64,000 nt of DNA from Inquilinus sp052113205 (GCF_052113205.1 NZ_JBFRCU010000024.1:1-64000), one strand, 5' to 3'; shown: positions 1-8,662, counted from the stretch's first letter. Notes: generated from the letters alone by a model not told the origin. A program made the numbers and translations.

Positions 1-1089
1 CTCCAGCCCCAGTAGCAGCCCGCGGCCGCGGACGTCGCCGATGCAGGAATGGCGTCGCCGCAGCCCGCGCAGGCCCTCGATCAGCCGGGACCCAGCCTCG
101 GCCGCCCGGGCTGCCAGCCGGTCGCGGGCCACGATCTCCAGCACCTTCAGCCCGATCGCGGCGGGCAGTGGGTCGTTGACGTGGGTGGTATAAAACAGGA
201 AGTCGCGCGCCTCGGCTTCGGCGGCGATCGCCTCGCTGGTCATCATCGCGGCCAGCGGCAGCCCGGCGCCCAGTGTCTTCGACAGGGTCAGGATGTCGGG
301 CACCACGCCGTCGCGCTCGAAGGCGAACATCAGGCCGGTGCGGCCGATGCCGGTCTGCGCCTCGTCCAGGATCAGCAGCATGCCGCGGGCCCGGCAATGC
401 GCCTGCAGCGCCGCCAGATAGCCCGGCGGCAGGTCGAGAACGCCGCCGCTGCTGAGGATCGGCTCGGCGATGAAGGCGGCGAGGTTGCCGGTGCTCTGCC
501 GGTCCAGCAGGTCGAAGCCATCGTCCAGCTCCTGCCGCCAATCGACGCCGGGGAAGCGCGGGCGATACGGGTTCGGCGCGGGGATCGCGAACTGGCCGGG
601 CATCAGCGGGCCGGTGCCGTGCCGCCCGGCCTTGTAGGTGGCGGCCGCGGCGGCGCCGGTCATGCCGTGCCAGGACTGGGTGAAGCCCACGATCTCCCAT
701 CTGCCGGTGACCAGCTTGACCAACCGGATCGCCGCCTCGTTCGACTCGCCGCCGGTCGACAGCAGCATGACCTTCGGCAGGCCCGGCACCAGCCCGGCCA
801 GGGCCTCGGCCAGGTCGACCACCGGGGCAGACAGCATCGAGGAGAACAGGTGGTCCAGCCGTCCGACCCCGTCGCGCACCGTGGCCACGATCTCCGGGTG
901 GGAGTGGCCGAGGATGGCGCTCATCTGGCCGGAGGTGAAGTCCAGCACCCGGCGGCCGGCGGCGTCCCAGAGGAACGCGCCCTCGGCCCGCACCGGGACG
1001 AAGGGCACGAAGTCGCCGCCATAGCGCAGCAGATGGCGGCGGGCGCGGGTCCAGAAGGTGGTGTCGGGGGCGGCGGCGAACTGGTCCAT
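1..1089 (-). CDS. dgdA: 2,2-dialkylglycine decarboxylase, C-terminus cut by the window edge
   Basis: This is a PLP enzyme of the class III aminotransferase fold. It decarboxylates 2,2-dialkylglycines such as 2-aminoisobutyrate and passes the amino group to pyruvate. The 363 visible codons follow the Burkholderia enzyme, as I remember it, almost block for block. They include FWTRARRHLLRYGG near the start, LDFTSGQMSAILGH at about 49-62, STGGESNEAAIR at 111-122, QSWHGMTGAA at 138-147 and ILDEAQTGIGRTG at 240-252. The PLP lysine is K271 in LTLSKTLGAGLPLA. Gln-55 and Trp-140 match the active-site Gln and Trp that set its decarboxylation stereoelectronics. The ATG start at 1089 gives the expected N-terminus. 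The reading frame is open to base 1, so roughly 70 residues lie outside the window, including the substrate-carboxylate arginine. The gene is divergent from a LysR regulator, as dgdA/dgdR are in Burkholderia. Confidence 0.88.
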   Translation of the reverse strand, partial: MDQFAAAPDTTFWTRARRHLLRYGGDFVPFVPVRAEGAFLWDAAGRRVLDFTSGQMSAILGHSHPEIVATVRDGVGRLDHLFSSMLSAPVVDLAEALAGLVPGLPKVMLLSTGGESNEAAIRLVKLVTGRWEIVGFTQSWHGMTGAAAAATYKAGRHGTGPLMPGQFAIPAPNPYRPRFPGVDWRQELDDGFDLLDRQSTGNLAAFIAEPILSSGGVLDLPPGYLAALQAHCRARGMLLILDEAQTGIGRTGLMFAFERDGVVPDILTLSKTLGAGLPLAAMMTSEAIAAEAEARDFLFYTTHVNDPLPAAIGLKVLEIVARDRLAARAAEAGSRLIEGLRGLRRRHSCIGDVRGRGLLLGLE

Positions 1090-1230
1090 GGCTGGGCTCC
1101 GGGCCACGCTGCGGCGGAGGACGCGGCCGGCGTGGCGCGCCGCGTAACGATATCCTCCGCCCCGCTCCAGCCCGCCGCAAACGCAGAGAATTCGCTGGAC
1201 TCGTGAGGACAGTTCACCATTCATCAACCG

Positions 1231-2151
1231 ATGAGCCGGTCGCCCCTGCCGCTGCGCGCGCTCGCCGCCTTCGAGGCCGCCGCCCGCCTGGAGAGCTTCC
1301 GGGCGGCGGCGGCGGAGCTGGCGCTGACCCCGTCGGCGGTCAGCCACCAGGTCCGGATCCTGGAGGCAAGGCTGGGCCTGCGGCTGTTCACCCGGGTCGG
1401 CCGCGGCGTGGTGCTGTCGCCCGACGGCGCCGAGCTGTTCGGCCGGATCGGCGGCAGCTTCGACGCCCTGGCCGAGGCGGTCGAGACCGCCGCCCGCCGT
1501 GGCCGGCGCGCCCGCCGGTCCGAGGTGGTGCTGCTGCGCACCCCGCCGTCGCTGGCCGGAAGCTGGCTGCTGCCCCGCCTGCCCGCCTTCCTGGCCGAGC
1601 ATCCGGAGATCGACATCCGGGTCCATGCCGACCTGCGCCTCGCCACCGAGAGCGGCGGCCGCTCGGAGGCCGACGGGGTCGACCTGGTGATCTGGTACGG
1701 CGACCATCCGCCCGCCACGGCTGTGCCGCTGCTGGCCGAGACGATCCAGCCGCTCTGCGCCCCGGCGCTGGCCGCTCGCGCCGATCTGCGCGCGCCGCGC
1801 GACCTGCTGGCCCTGCCGCTGATCGTCACCCGCGACAACCGTATGTCCTGGGAGGGCTGGTTCCGCCGCCAGGGCGTGACGCTGGACGAAGCGTTCGCCG
1901 GCACGCTGCAGCTCGACCCGTCACATGTCGCCATCGAGGCGGCGGTGAAGGGCCTGGGCGTGGTGCTGGAGAGCGACGTGCTGGCCGAGGACGCGCTGCA
2001 CGGTCACCGGCTGGTCGCCCCGTTCCCGGGGTTGGGCCTGTCCTGGACCGCCTATTGGCTGGGCGTCGCCCGCGGCTCGGCCAGAAGGGAGGGCGTGGAG
2101 GTCGTGCGCGCGTGGCTGATGGAGAGTGCGGCGCGCATGGTCGGAGGTTAG
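1231..2151 (+). CDS. LysR-family transcriptional regulator, probable regulator of dgdA
   Basis: This 306-residue protein has the usual LysR layout. A winged helix-turn-helix occupies residues 1-65 (LRALAAFEAAARLESF, then LTPSAVSHQVRILEARLGL). It is followed by a periplasmic-binding-protein-like effector domain from about residue 90 (VVLLRTPPSLAGSWLLPRL). The PSAVSHQVR recognition helix is typical of the GcvA/AmpR-like branch. The gene is divergent from the dialkylglycine decarboxylase gene across 141 bp, the classic arrangement for a LysR protein acting on its neighbour. That makes DgdR its likely role, but the effector cannot be read from the sequence and I do not recall DgdR well enough to claim orthology. 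No frameshift or missing element is visible. Confidence 0.85.
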   Translation: MSRSPLPLRALAAFEAAARLESFRAAAAELALTPSAVSHQVRILEARLGLRLFTRVGRGVVLSPDGAELFGRIGGSFDALAEAVETAARRGRRARRSEVVLLRTPPSLAGSWLLPRLPAFLAEHPEIDIRVHADLRLATESGGRSEADGVDLVIWYGDHPPATAVPLLAETIQPLCAPALAARADLRAPRDLLALPLIVTRDNRMSWEGWFRRQGVTLDEAFAGTLQLDPSHVAIEAAVKGLGVVLESDVLAEDALHGHRLVAPFPGLGLSWTAYWLGVARGSARREGVEVVRAWLMESAARMVGG

Positions 2152-2222
2152 GGCAGCCGGCAGCGCCTCGCGTTGCCTCTCCCGCGTGATGATGGGACCT
2201 GCTCACAACGCCCATCCCTCGC

Positions 2223-2309
2223 CGTCATTGCGAGGAGGCGAAGCCGACGAAGCAATCCAGGGGCCAGCACGTGGGGCCTCTGGATTGCTTCGCTGCGCTC
2301 GCAATGACG
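2223..2309. repeat. Dispersed palindromic repeat, family A, copy 1
   Basis: An 87-bp imperfect palindrome is bounded by CGTCATTGCGA and its complement TCGCAATGACG. An inner pair, CGAAGCAATCCA and TGGATTGCTTCG, lies inside it. The left arm carries an extra GGAGGCGAAGCCGA segment, so the element has a direction. It lies between the convergent ends of the LysR gene and the glycosidase gene, where it can act as a two-way transcription stop. Two more copies are at 15808-15893 (inverted) and 26316-26403 (same direction). Confidence 0.9.
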
Positions 2310-2334
2310 GTGTTTTGGTAGTCTGAAAGGTCTC

Positions 2335-3678
2335 CTACGCCACCCGCAGCAGCGGCGCCGCCTTGGCCGTCGGGCGCAGCGCCTCGGGGATCCACTCGCC
2401 ATGCGCGGCCAGCAGGTCGTCGACCAGCTTCCAGATCTGGTCGAGGTCCAGCTCCGCCGCCGTGTGCGGGTCCAGCATGGCGGCGTGGTAGATGTGGTCG
2501 CGGTTGCCGGTCAGCAGCGCCTCGACCGCCAGCGACTGGACGTTGATGTTGGTCTGCATCAGCGCCGCCAGATGCGGCGGCAGCCGGCCGATGCCGATCG
2601 GCTGCACGCCGTTGCGGTCGACCAGGCAGGGCACCTCGACCGTGCAGTCGGACGGCAGGTTCTCGATCAGCCCGCCATTCTGCACGTTGCCGTAGATCAC
2701 CGCCGGCTGCCCCGTCTCCTTGGCGCGGATGATGGTCGAGCCGTATTCGACGCTGCGCCGGATTTCCAGCGGCACCGACGGGTCCTGCAGCTGGGCCTTC
2801 AGCGCGCCCCATTTGTCGATCTGGCGCTCGCAGCGGGTGATGTACTCGTCGAGCGGGATGTTGAACCGGTCGACGATCTCCTCGCGCCCGCGCTTGATGT
2901 ACCAGGGCACGTATTCGCTGAAATGCTCGCTGGATTCGGTGACGAAGTAGCCGAGCCGCAGGAACATGTCGTAGCGGACGCGGTTCCACTCCGGCACCCG
3001 CCCCTCCTCCACCACCTTGCGGATCAGGGGCGTCAGGTCTTCGCCGTTGCGCTCGAACTTCAGGTAGAAGGCCATGTGGTTGATGCCGCCGCAGAGATAG
3101 CTGATCTCCTCGACCGGCACGCCGATGTCCTCGGCGATCTCCGCCGCCGTGCCCTGCACGCTGTGGCACAGGCCGACGGTCTTGATCTTCGTCGCCCGGT
3201 TCAGCGCCCAGCAGTTCATCGCCATCGGGTTGGCATATTGCAGATGGGTCACGTCCGGGCACAGCCGCTCCATGTCCCGGGCCTGCTCCAGCAGCACCGG
3301 CACGGTGCGCAGCGCCCGCATGATGCCGCCGATGCCGAGCGTGTCCGCGATGGTCTGGCGCAGCCCGTAGGTCTTCGGCACCTCGAAATCGGTCACCGTG
3401 CAGGGCTTGTAGCCGCCGACCTGGATCATGGTGATGGCGTAGTCGGCGCCGTCCAGCGCCCGGGCGCGGTCGGTCGTCGCCTCGATCGTCGCCGGAGCCT
3501 TCAGCGACTCGGCGATGCGCCGGGCCACGGTCTCGGAGGTGGCCAGCCGCTCCGGATCGATGTCGTAGAGGGTGATGCGCGCATCCGCCAGCTCCGGATA
3601 GGACAGGATGTCGCCGATCAGGTTCTTGGCGAAGACCGTGCTGCCGGCGCCGATGAAGGTGATCTTGGGAGAGGTCAT
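2335..3678 (-). CDS. Glycoside hydrolase family 4 enzyme, probable alpha-galactosidase (MelA/AgaL type)
   Basis: This 447-residue NAD- and metal-dependent glycosidase would act in the cytoplasm on an imported alpha-galactoside or glucoside. The N-terminal Rossmann segment KITFIGAGSTVFAKNL (residues 5-20) is the family 4 NAD site. The manganese ligands are in GLCHSVQG (Cys) and GGINHMAFYL (His). YANPMAMNCWAL is the conserved substrate and NAD segment in the middle. The length matches MelA-type enzymes. It is the last gene of an operon with a sugar-binding protein and two permeases, 66 bp after the binding-protein gene, so it most likely cuts the disaccharide that the transporter imports. Family 4 also contains alpha-glucosidases and galacturonidases. 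The CHS motif favours alpha-galactosidase or alpha-glucosidase, and I cannot settle the sugar. Confidence 0.85.
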   Translation of the reverse strand: MTSPKITFIGAGSTVFAKNLIGDILSYPELADARITLYDIDPERLATSETVARRIAESLKAPATIEATTDRARALDGADYAITMIQVGGYKPCTVTDFEVPKTYGLRQTIADTLGIGGIMRALRTVPVLLEQARDMERLCPDVTHLQYANPMAMNCWALNRATKIKTVGLCHSVQGTAAEIAEDIGVPVEEISYLCGGINHMAFYLKFERNGEDLTPLIRKVVEEGRVPEWNRVRYDMFLRLGYFVTESSEHFSEYVPWYIKRGREEIVDRFNIPLDEYITRCERQIDKWGALKAQLQDPSVPLEIRRSVEYGSTIIRAKETGQPAVIYGNVQNGGLIENLPSDCTVEVPCLVDRNGVQPIGIGRLPPHLAALMQTNINVQSLAVEALLTGNRDHIYHAAMLDPHTAAELDLDQIWKLVDDLLAAHGEWIPEALRPTAKAAPLLRVA

Positions 3679-3744
3679 GCGGAGAGTCCCGGTTGGCGGA
3701 AGGTGCCCGCGGCGCGGCGGCCGCGGGCCGGATGGATCGAAGGG

Positions 3745-5058
3745 TTATTGGAACAGAGCGTTGACCTGGTCGTTCGCGTCCTTCAGCAGCGGCGCGACCG
3801 GCACGTCCTCGAGGAAGATCCGATCGAAGGCCACATTCATGGTCGACAGGATCTGCGGCGAGTAGTCGGTGATCGGGTACAGGAAGGTCTGGTCCGGCGT
3901 CGCCTCGCTGGTGAAGGCGGTGACGTCCTGGCCGCGCTCGGCGAAGGCGTCCTGGGCGATCTTGGCGGCCGCCGGGATCGCTGGGAACACCACGCCGGCC
4001 TTGCCGATGATGTTCTGGCAGTCGGCGGAGCCGAGGAACTTGACCCATTCCCAGGCCTCGTCCGGGTGCTTGGTGCCGGTCCAGATCGAATCGCCGAGGC
4101 CGTTGAACATGCTCTTGCGGCCCTGCGGCCCGGTCGGCAGCGGCACGAAGCCGTAGGCGAAGGAGACGTTCTTGCCGTACCAGGTGGAGTTCCACGAGCC
4201 GTCGGCGACGATCGCCCCCTTGCGGGCGCCGAGCAACGCGGTGCCGCCGAGGGCGCCGACATCCTTCTGCGGCAGGCCGTAGCCCTTCTTCAGCGACAGG
4301 TCGCGCAGCCAGGTCAGGGTCTCGGCCAGCACCGGGTCGTCATAGTGATACTTGGTGCCCCAGGGCCCGTCGGTGAACTTGAAGCCGGCCGAAACCGCCA
4401 GCCAGCTCCACTGCGTCTGGCCATAGCCGTCGATCTTCGGGGTGATCAGCCCGTACTGGACGACGTTCTTGGGGTCGAAGCCGGCCTCGTCGCCGCGCTT
4501 GCCGCTGGCGTCCAGCGACAGCTTGGCCAGGATCTTCTCGAAGCTGCCGCCGTCCTTCGGGTTCCAGGTCGCGGCGCGCAGCTCGTCGACCGTCACCCCG
4601 GCCTTGTCGAGCATCTCCTTGTTGTAGACCAGGGCCACCGTGTCCCAGTCCTTCGGCATGCCGTAGAGCTTGCCGTCGCGCGTCCACAGATCGACCAGTC
4701 CGGGGCTGTAGATCTTGGTGTCGACCTTGTCGCGCTCGATCATGGGCGTCAGGTCCATGATCTGCTCGTTGGCGACGAATTCGGGGTAGGAGCGCAGATG
4801 GTCGGCGAAGACGTCCGGCGCCTCACCGGAGACGAAGCCGGTCGACAGCGTGGTCCAGTAGTCGAGCCAGCCATACTGCGTCACCTTGACGGTGATGTCG
4901 GGGTGCTTGGCGTGGAAGGCGTCGCCGCAGGCCTGGTAGTGCGGCGCCTGCATCGCATCCCAGAGCCAATAGTTCAGTTGGGTCTCCGCCCGGGCAGCGC
5001 CGGCCAGGGACATCGCCGCCACTGATAGAAACAGGGTCCTCGACAGGCTCACACGCAT
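3745..5058 (-). CDS. Sugar ABC transporter, periplasmic substrate-binding protein
   Basis: This is a family 1 extracellular solute-binding protein of 437 residues. The chosen start reads MRVSLSRTLFLSVAAMSL and is preceded by GGAGGAGG at good spacing. A longer reading that begins 14 codons earlier would place charged residues before the signal peptide and is less likely. The export signal ends near AGAARAE, and there is no lipobox. Mature features fit the family: LNYWLWDAMQAPHYQACGDAF at the start, then GMPKDWDTVALVYNKEML, where the first lobe meets the sugar. It is upstream of the GH4 gene and 38 bp downstream of the MalG-like permease gene. It should capture the glycoside in the periplasm and deliver it to the two permeases. 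Confidence 0.9.
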   Translation of the reverse strand: MRVSLSRTLFLSVAAMSLAGAARAETQLNYWLWDAMQAPHYQACGDAFHAKHPDITVKVTQYGWLDYWTTLSTGFVSGEAPDVFADHLRSYPEFVANEQIMDLTPMIERDKVDTKIYSPGLVDLWTRDGKLYGMPKDWDTVALVYNKEMLDKAGVTVDELRAATWNPKDGGSFEKILAKLSLDASGKRGDEAGFDPKNVVQYGLITPKIDGYGQTQWSWLAVSAGFKFTDGPWGTKYHYDDPVLAETLTWLRDLSLKKGYGLPQKDVGALGGTALLGARKGAIVADGSWNSTWYGKNVSFAYGFVPLPTGPQGRKSMFNGLGDSIWTGTKHPDEAWEWVKFLGSADCQNIIGKAGVVFPAIPAAAKIAQDAFAERGQDVTAFTSEATPDQTFLYPITDYSPQILSTMNVAFDRIFLEDVPVAPLLKDANDQVNALFQ

Positions 5059-5096
5059 CTCGGGCCTCCTCCGATCTCGTTTGTTGATGCCGCGGG

Positions 5097-5993
5097 TCAT
5101 TTCAGCCCGCTGAACTGCAGGGATTCGACGACGCGCCGGCCGAACAGCACCAGCAGCACGATCACCGGCACGATCGACAGCACGGTGCCGGCCATCAGCC
5201 CGGTCCAGTCCGGGTTGCCGTTCTGCTGCTGGGTCTTGAAGGCGGCCAGCGCCACCGACATCACCCGGACATCGGCGTCGCGCCCGACCAGGAACGGCCA
5301 GAAGAAGTCGTTCCAGGCGTTGATCGACAGCAGGATCGCCAGGGTGGCGATGGCGCTCTTGTGCACCGGCAGCACCACCGACCAGAAGGTGCGGAACGGC
5401 GTGGCGCCGTCGATCCGCGCCGCCTCTTCCAGCTCACGCGGGGTGGTCAGGAAGAACTGGCGCAGGAAGAACACGGCGAAGGGCGACATCAGGATGGTCG
5501 GCGCCACCATGCCCTGGAAGGTGTTCAGCCAGCCCAGCTCCTTGATCAGCACGAAGTTGGGGATGAACAGCACGATCGCCGGGATCATCGTGGCGGCGAT
5601 GAACAGGTAGAAGATCACCGTCGACCCGATGAAGCGGATCCGGGCGAAGGCATAGGCCGCCAGCGCCGAGAAGAAGATCTGCCCGCCCACCGTCAGCAGC
5701 GTGAAGATCAGGCTGTTGCGCAGGGCCAGGGCGAAGTTGATCGGCGTCGACGGGGTGGCCGGGTTGACCGGCGCCAGGCCCAGCACCCGGCGGAAATTGT
5801 CGAGGGTCACCTCGACCGGCACCATGAGCGTCGCTTGGTCGAACAGGGTCGAGGTCGGTACCAGCGCCGTCTTCAGCGTGATCCAGAGCGGGAACAGCGA
5901 GCAGACGATGAACGCCCCCAGCACCGCCCAGGCAAAAATGCGGCCGGGGGAGAAGCGGAAGGCGGAGGCTTGCGGCAGGGCGATCGCGGTCAT
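5097..5993 (-). CDS. Sugar ABC transporter permease, MalG-like
   Basis: This 298-residue inner-membrane permease has six predicted spans. The first is close to the start (FAWAVLGAFIVCSLFPLWI). A long periplasmic loop follows, then the binding-protein-dependent transport domain from about residue 85. The cytoplasmic EAA loop that docks the ATPase is visible as TTPRELEEAARIDGATPFRT around residue 190. The C-terminal LQFSGLK end is typical of MalG/UgpE relatives. The ATG at 5993 is 10 bp from the end of the MalF-like gene, so the two are co-translated. It forms the channel with the neighbouring permease. No ATPase gene is present in the operon. Confidence 0.92.
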   Translation of the reverse strand: MTAIALPQASAFRFSPGRIFAWAVLGAFIVCSLFPLWITLKTALVPTSTLFDQATLMVPVEVTLDNFRRVLGLAPVNPATPSTPINFALALRNSLIFTLLTVGGQIFFSALAAYAFARIRFIGSTVIFYLFIAATMIPAIVLFIPNFVLIKELGWLNTFQGMVAPTILMSPFAVFFLRQFFLTTPRELEEAARIDGATPFRTFWSVVLPVHKSAIATLAILLSINAWNDFFWPFLVGRDADVRVMSVALAAFKTQQQNGNPDWTGLMAGTVLSIVPVIVLLVLFGRRVVESLQFSGLK

Positions 5994-6003
5994 GGCGCGT
6001 CCC

Positions 6004-6942
6004 TCACTCGAGATCCGAGCTGCCGGCGCGCAGCGCCCGCATCTGCAGCATGGTGATCAGGATCAGCACCGCGAACAGCGCCACCGACATCGCCGAGGCA
6101 TAGCCCATCTTCGAGAAGCGGAAGGCGCTTTCGTAGACGTACCAGATGATCGCGCTGGTCGAGTTTGCCGGCCCGCCCTGGGTGGTGACGGCGATGGTGT
6201 CGAACACCTGGAACGACCCGATCACGCTGGTCACCAGCACGAACACCAGCACCGGGCGCAGCAGCGGCAGGGTGATGCGGCGGAACACCACCCACTCCCC
6301 CGCCCCTTCCAGCCGCGCCGCCTCGTACAGCGACCGCGGGATGGCCTGCAGCCCGGCATAGAACAGGAGGGCGGTGAGGCCGACATGGCGCCAGATGTTG
6401 ATCCCGGCGATCGACATGATGGCCAGGTCCGACGTCGCCAGGAAGGACTGGCGCGGCACGCCGATCAGCCCGAGGAAGACGTTGGTCATGCCCAGCAGCG
6501 GATCGAGCAGCCACAGCCAGATCAGCGCGGCGATGACGTTGGACAGCAGATAGGGCGCGATCACCACCGCCCGCAGCGCCACCGATTTGCTGAGCCGGTC
6601 CATCAGCACCGCGAGGACGAGGCCGAGCAAGGTCTGCAGCGGGATGTTGTAGAGCACATAGGCGATGGTGATGCGCGCAGACTGCCAGAAGCGTGGGTCG
6701 TCGATCAGCTTCACGTAGTTGTCGAAGCCGATGAATTTCGGCGCCCGCATCAGGTTCCAGTCGGTCAGGCTGATCTCGACCGCCCGCAGCGTCGGGTACA
6801 GGTAGAAGACCGCGAAGCCGATCAGCGCCGGCAGGATGAACAGCCAGCCGGTCACGTTGCGCTGCAGCGCCGCCCGCAGCTTCGGGCGGGATCGCAGCCA
6901 GCCGGCGGCGGCCGCCGGCCTGCTTAACTCCGCTGCCACCAT
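6004..6942 (-). CDS. Sugar ABC transporter permease, MalF-like
   Basis: This 312-residue permease partners the downstream MalG-like protein. The first span is GWLFILPALIGFAVFYLYPT, followed by the conserved SLTDWNLMRAPKFIGFDNY segment of MalF/UgpA proteins. The transport domain follows. The EAA loop is IPRSLYEAARLEGAGEWVVF. I chose the ATG at 6942 (MVAAELS) because GGGGAGGATGG precedes it. An in-frame ATG at 6981 would add 13 residues but lacks a ribosome-binding site. It is the first gene of the sugar operon. The leader holds two palindromes likely bound by the divergent LacI-family regulator, so this promoter is probably derepressed by the transported sugar. Confidence 0.9.
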   Translation of the reverse strand: MVAAELSRPAAAAGWLRSRPKLRAALQRNVTGWLFILPALIGFAVFYLYPTLRAVEISLTDWNLMRAPKFIGFDNYVKLIDDPRFWQSARITIAYVLYNIPLQTLLGLVLAVLMDRLSKSVALRAVVIAPYLLSNVIAALIWLWLLDPLLGMTNVFLGLIGVPRQSFLATSDLAIMSIAGINIWRHVGLTALLFYAGLQAIPRSLYEAARLEGAGEWVVFRRITLPLLRPVLVFVLVTSVIGSFQVFDTIAVTTQGGPANSTSAIIWYVYESAFRFSKMGYASAMSVALFAVLILITMLQMRALRAGSSDLE

Positions 6943-7006
6943 CCTCGACCATCCTCCCCGGATCGGGCCCCTGCATTCCATGGAAAGCGGGGCTTCTGTC
7001 TGCGGA

Positions 7007-7041
7007 TGACACGTGTCAGTATCGTTACTAACACGTGTTAG
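7007..7041. promoter_or_regulatory. Paired palindromic operators between the sugar ABC operon and its LacI regulator
   Basis: Two perfect palindromes with the same ACACGTGT core lie side by side: TGACACGTGTCA at 7007-7018 and CTAACACGTGTTAG at 7028-7041. Their centres are 22 bp apart, about two helical turns, so two dimers would bind the same face. They sit between the start of the MalF-like gene and the LacI-family gene. This is what is expected for LacI-type autoregulation and operon repression. That the neighbouring regulator is the protein that binds them is inference. Confidence 0.75.
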
Positions 7042-7126
7042 CTATAGTCAAACGAGATCCGGCCGGCTTGTCAAGCGCCGACCGGCATGGCACAGCGGGC
7101 GGGGCGTTCCGGTCGGCCGGGCGCCC

Positions 7127-8185
7127 ATGAAGCGGATGGACATGGAACGACGCAGGGTCACCAGCCACGATGTCGCCCGCCGGGCCGGGGTGTCGCGCGC
7201 CACCGTCTCGATGGTGCTGAACCGGTCGAAAGCGGTGACGATCAGCGCCGAGACCCGGCAGCGCGTGCTGGAGGCAGCGGCCGCGTTGGGCTACCGGCCG
7301 AATTCGGCGGCGCGGATGCTGGTGCGCGGCGACACCGAGACCATCGGCCTGGTGGTCACCGACCCGCAGGTGCTGGCTGTCGATGGCTTCGTGCCGCAGC
7401 TGCTGTACGGCATCAGCCAGGCGACGAGCGAGAGCGGCTATCGCATCCTGCTGGAAGGGGTCGAGCCCGGCGCCGGCCCGCATGCCTATGCCGAGCTGGT
7501 GGAGGGCCGGCGGATTGACGGGCTGATCGTGTTGAACCCGCCGACCGACGCGCCGCAGATCCATGCGCTGATCGACCAGGGCTTCCCGCTGGTGCTGCTG
7601 GGCTCGGTCCGCCACCCGCGCGAGCACGCCTGCAACTTCTCCACCCGCCGCGCCATCCGCCGCTCGATGGATCATCTGATCGGGCTTGGACACCGGGCGA
7701 TCGCCCATATCGGCTTCTCGCCGCCCGGCTTCGTCGCCACCGATGCGCGGCTGAACTCCTACCGTGAATCGCTGCGCGCCCATGGCATCGAACCGGACGA
7801 CCGGCTGGTCGCCTATGGCGCCTTCAGCGCCGAGAGCGGCCACCGGGCGATGCGCGAGCTGCTGGACCGCGGCGGCGTGCGTCCGACAGCGGTCCTGGCC
7901 GGCAACGACACCATCGCGCTGGGCGCCCTGGCGGCGCTGACCGATGCCGGACTGTCGGTGCCGAACGACGTCGCCCTGGTCGGCTTCGACGACCTGCCCT
8001 TCGCCGCCCTTCTGCGCCCGGCCCTGACCACGGTGCGCAACCCGGGGGTCGAGCAGGGCCGCCAGGCGGCGCAGCTGCTGATCCGCCTGCTCAAGGGCGA
8101 GACGGTCGACCAGCGCCGCATCGCCCTGCCGACCGAGCTGGTGATCCGCGATTCCTGCGGCGCGAAGCGGCGATCCGGCCCCTAG
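7127..8185 (+). CDS. LacI-family transcriptional regulator of the sugar ABC operon
   Basis: This is a 352-residue LacI/GalR repressor. The headpiece VTSHDVARRAGVSRATVSMV shows the helix-turn-helix. It is followed by the YRPNSAARMLV hinge segment that enters the minor groove. The rest is a periplasmic-binding-protein-like sugar domain, with GLVVTDPQV at its start and VALVGFDDLPFAALLRPALT near the end, both standard for the family. An ATG at 7127 is used here. ATGs at 7136 and 7142 would be equally good starts, whereas the open frame further upstream runs through the operator region and is unlikely to be translated. It is divergent from the transporter operon and probably represses it until the sugar binds. 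Confidence 0.9.
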   Translation: MKRMDMERRRVTSHDVARRAGVSRATVSMVLNRSKAVTISAETRQRVLEAAAALGYRPNSAARMLVRGDTETIGLVVTDPQVLAVDGFVPQLLYGISQATSESGYRILLEGVEPGAGPHAYAELVEGRRIDGLIVLNPPTDAPQIHALIDQGFPLVLLGSVRHPREHACNFSTRRAIRRSMDHLIGLGHRAIAHIGFSPPGFVATDARLNSYRESLRAHGIEPDDRLVAYGAFSAESGHRAMRELLDRGGVRPTAVLAGNDTIALGALAALTDAGLSVPNDVALVGFDDLPFAALLRPALTTVRNPGVEQGRQAAQLLIRLLKGETVDQRRIALPTELVIRDSCGAKRRSGP

Positions 8186-8268
8186 GTCCGGTACCTTTCC
8201 GTTGAATTTGATGTATTATTGAGGCGCGTTCGCAGGATTTCCGAACGTGGTTTCATAAGGGATAAAAA

Positions 8269-8607
8269 ATGCGGAATTTCCGTTCCTGCGGCTTGGCCGC
8301 GGCCGTGATCGGCGGCCTGATGATCTTCGCCGCCCCGGCCTCCGCCGACGACCTGGAGTTCACCCTCACCAACGCCACCACGGTCAGCGCCACGGAGTTC
8401 TACGTGTCGCCGGTCAATGTCGACGATTGGGAGGACAACCTGCTGGAGGGCAAGTACCTGCCCGCCGGCAACGAGGTGACGGTGACCATCGGCGACGGCC
8501 GGCGCACCTGCACCTATGACCTGAAGACGGTGTTCGAGGACGGCCGGACAGCTGAGAACAACGGCGTCGACCTCTGCCAGACCGGAAAATACACCGTGCA
8601 CGAGTGA
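8269..8607 (+). CDS. Small secreted protein of unknown function
   Basis: This 112-residue protein has a clear signal peptide (residues 1-26: SCGLAAAVIGGLMIFAAPAS, cleaved after the following Ala) and an acidic mature part. The mature chain begins DDLEFTLTNATTVSATEFYV and contains the paired cysteines RTCTYDL and VDLCQTG, which could form a disulfide in the periplasm. It ends YTVHE. I recall similar short exported proteins in alphaproteobacteria, but I know of no assigned role. GATAAAAA lies just upstream, and AAGGGATA serves as the ribosome-binding site. It stands alone between the LacI gene and a convergent hydrolase gene. Confidence 0.8.
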   Translation: MRNFRSCGLAAAVIGGLMIFAAPASADDLEFTLTNATTVSATEFYVSPVNVDDWEDNLLEGKYLPAGNEVTVTIGDGRRTCTYDLKTVFEDGRTAENNGVDLCQTGKYTVHE

Positions 8608-8662
8608 CCGGATGCCGGGGCGGTGCCACGCCGCCCCGGCCCGGATATCACGGTGTCGGATG

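Noticed and set aside
49..1206. A 385-residue plus-strand frame at the left edge
   Set aside because: It is the antisense of dgdA, whose active-site motifs are unmistakable on the minus strand.
2401..5025. An 874-residue open frame on the plus strand
   Set aside because: Shadow of the glycosidase and binding-protein genes on the minus strand; the composition is not protein-like.
7013..7126. Longer N-terminus for the LacI regulator
   Set aside because: That stretch runs across the operators and adds a segment that no LacI protein has before its helix-turn-helix.
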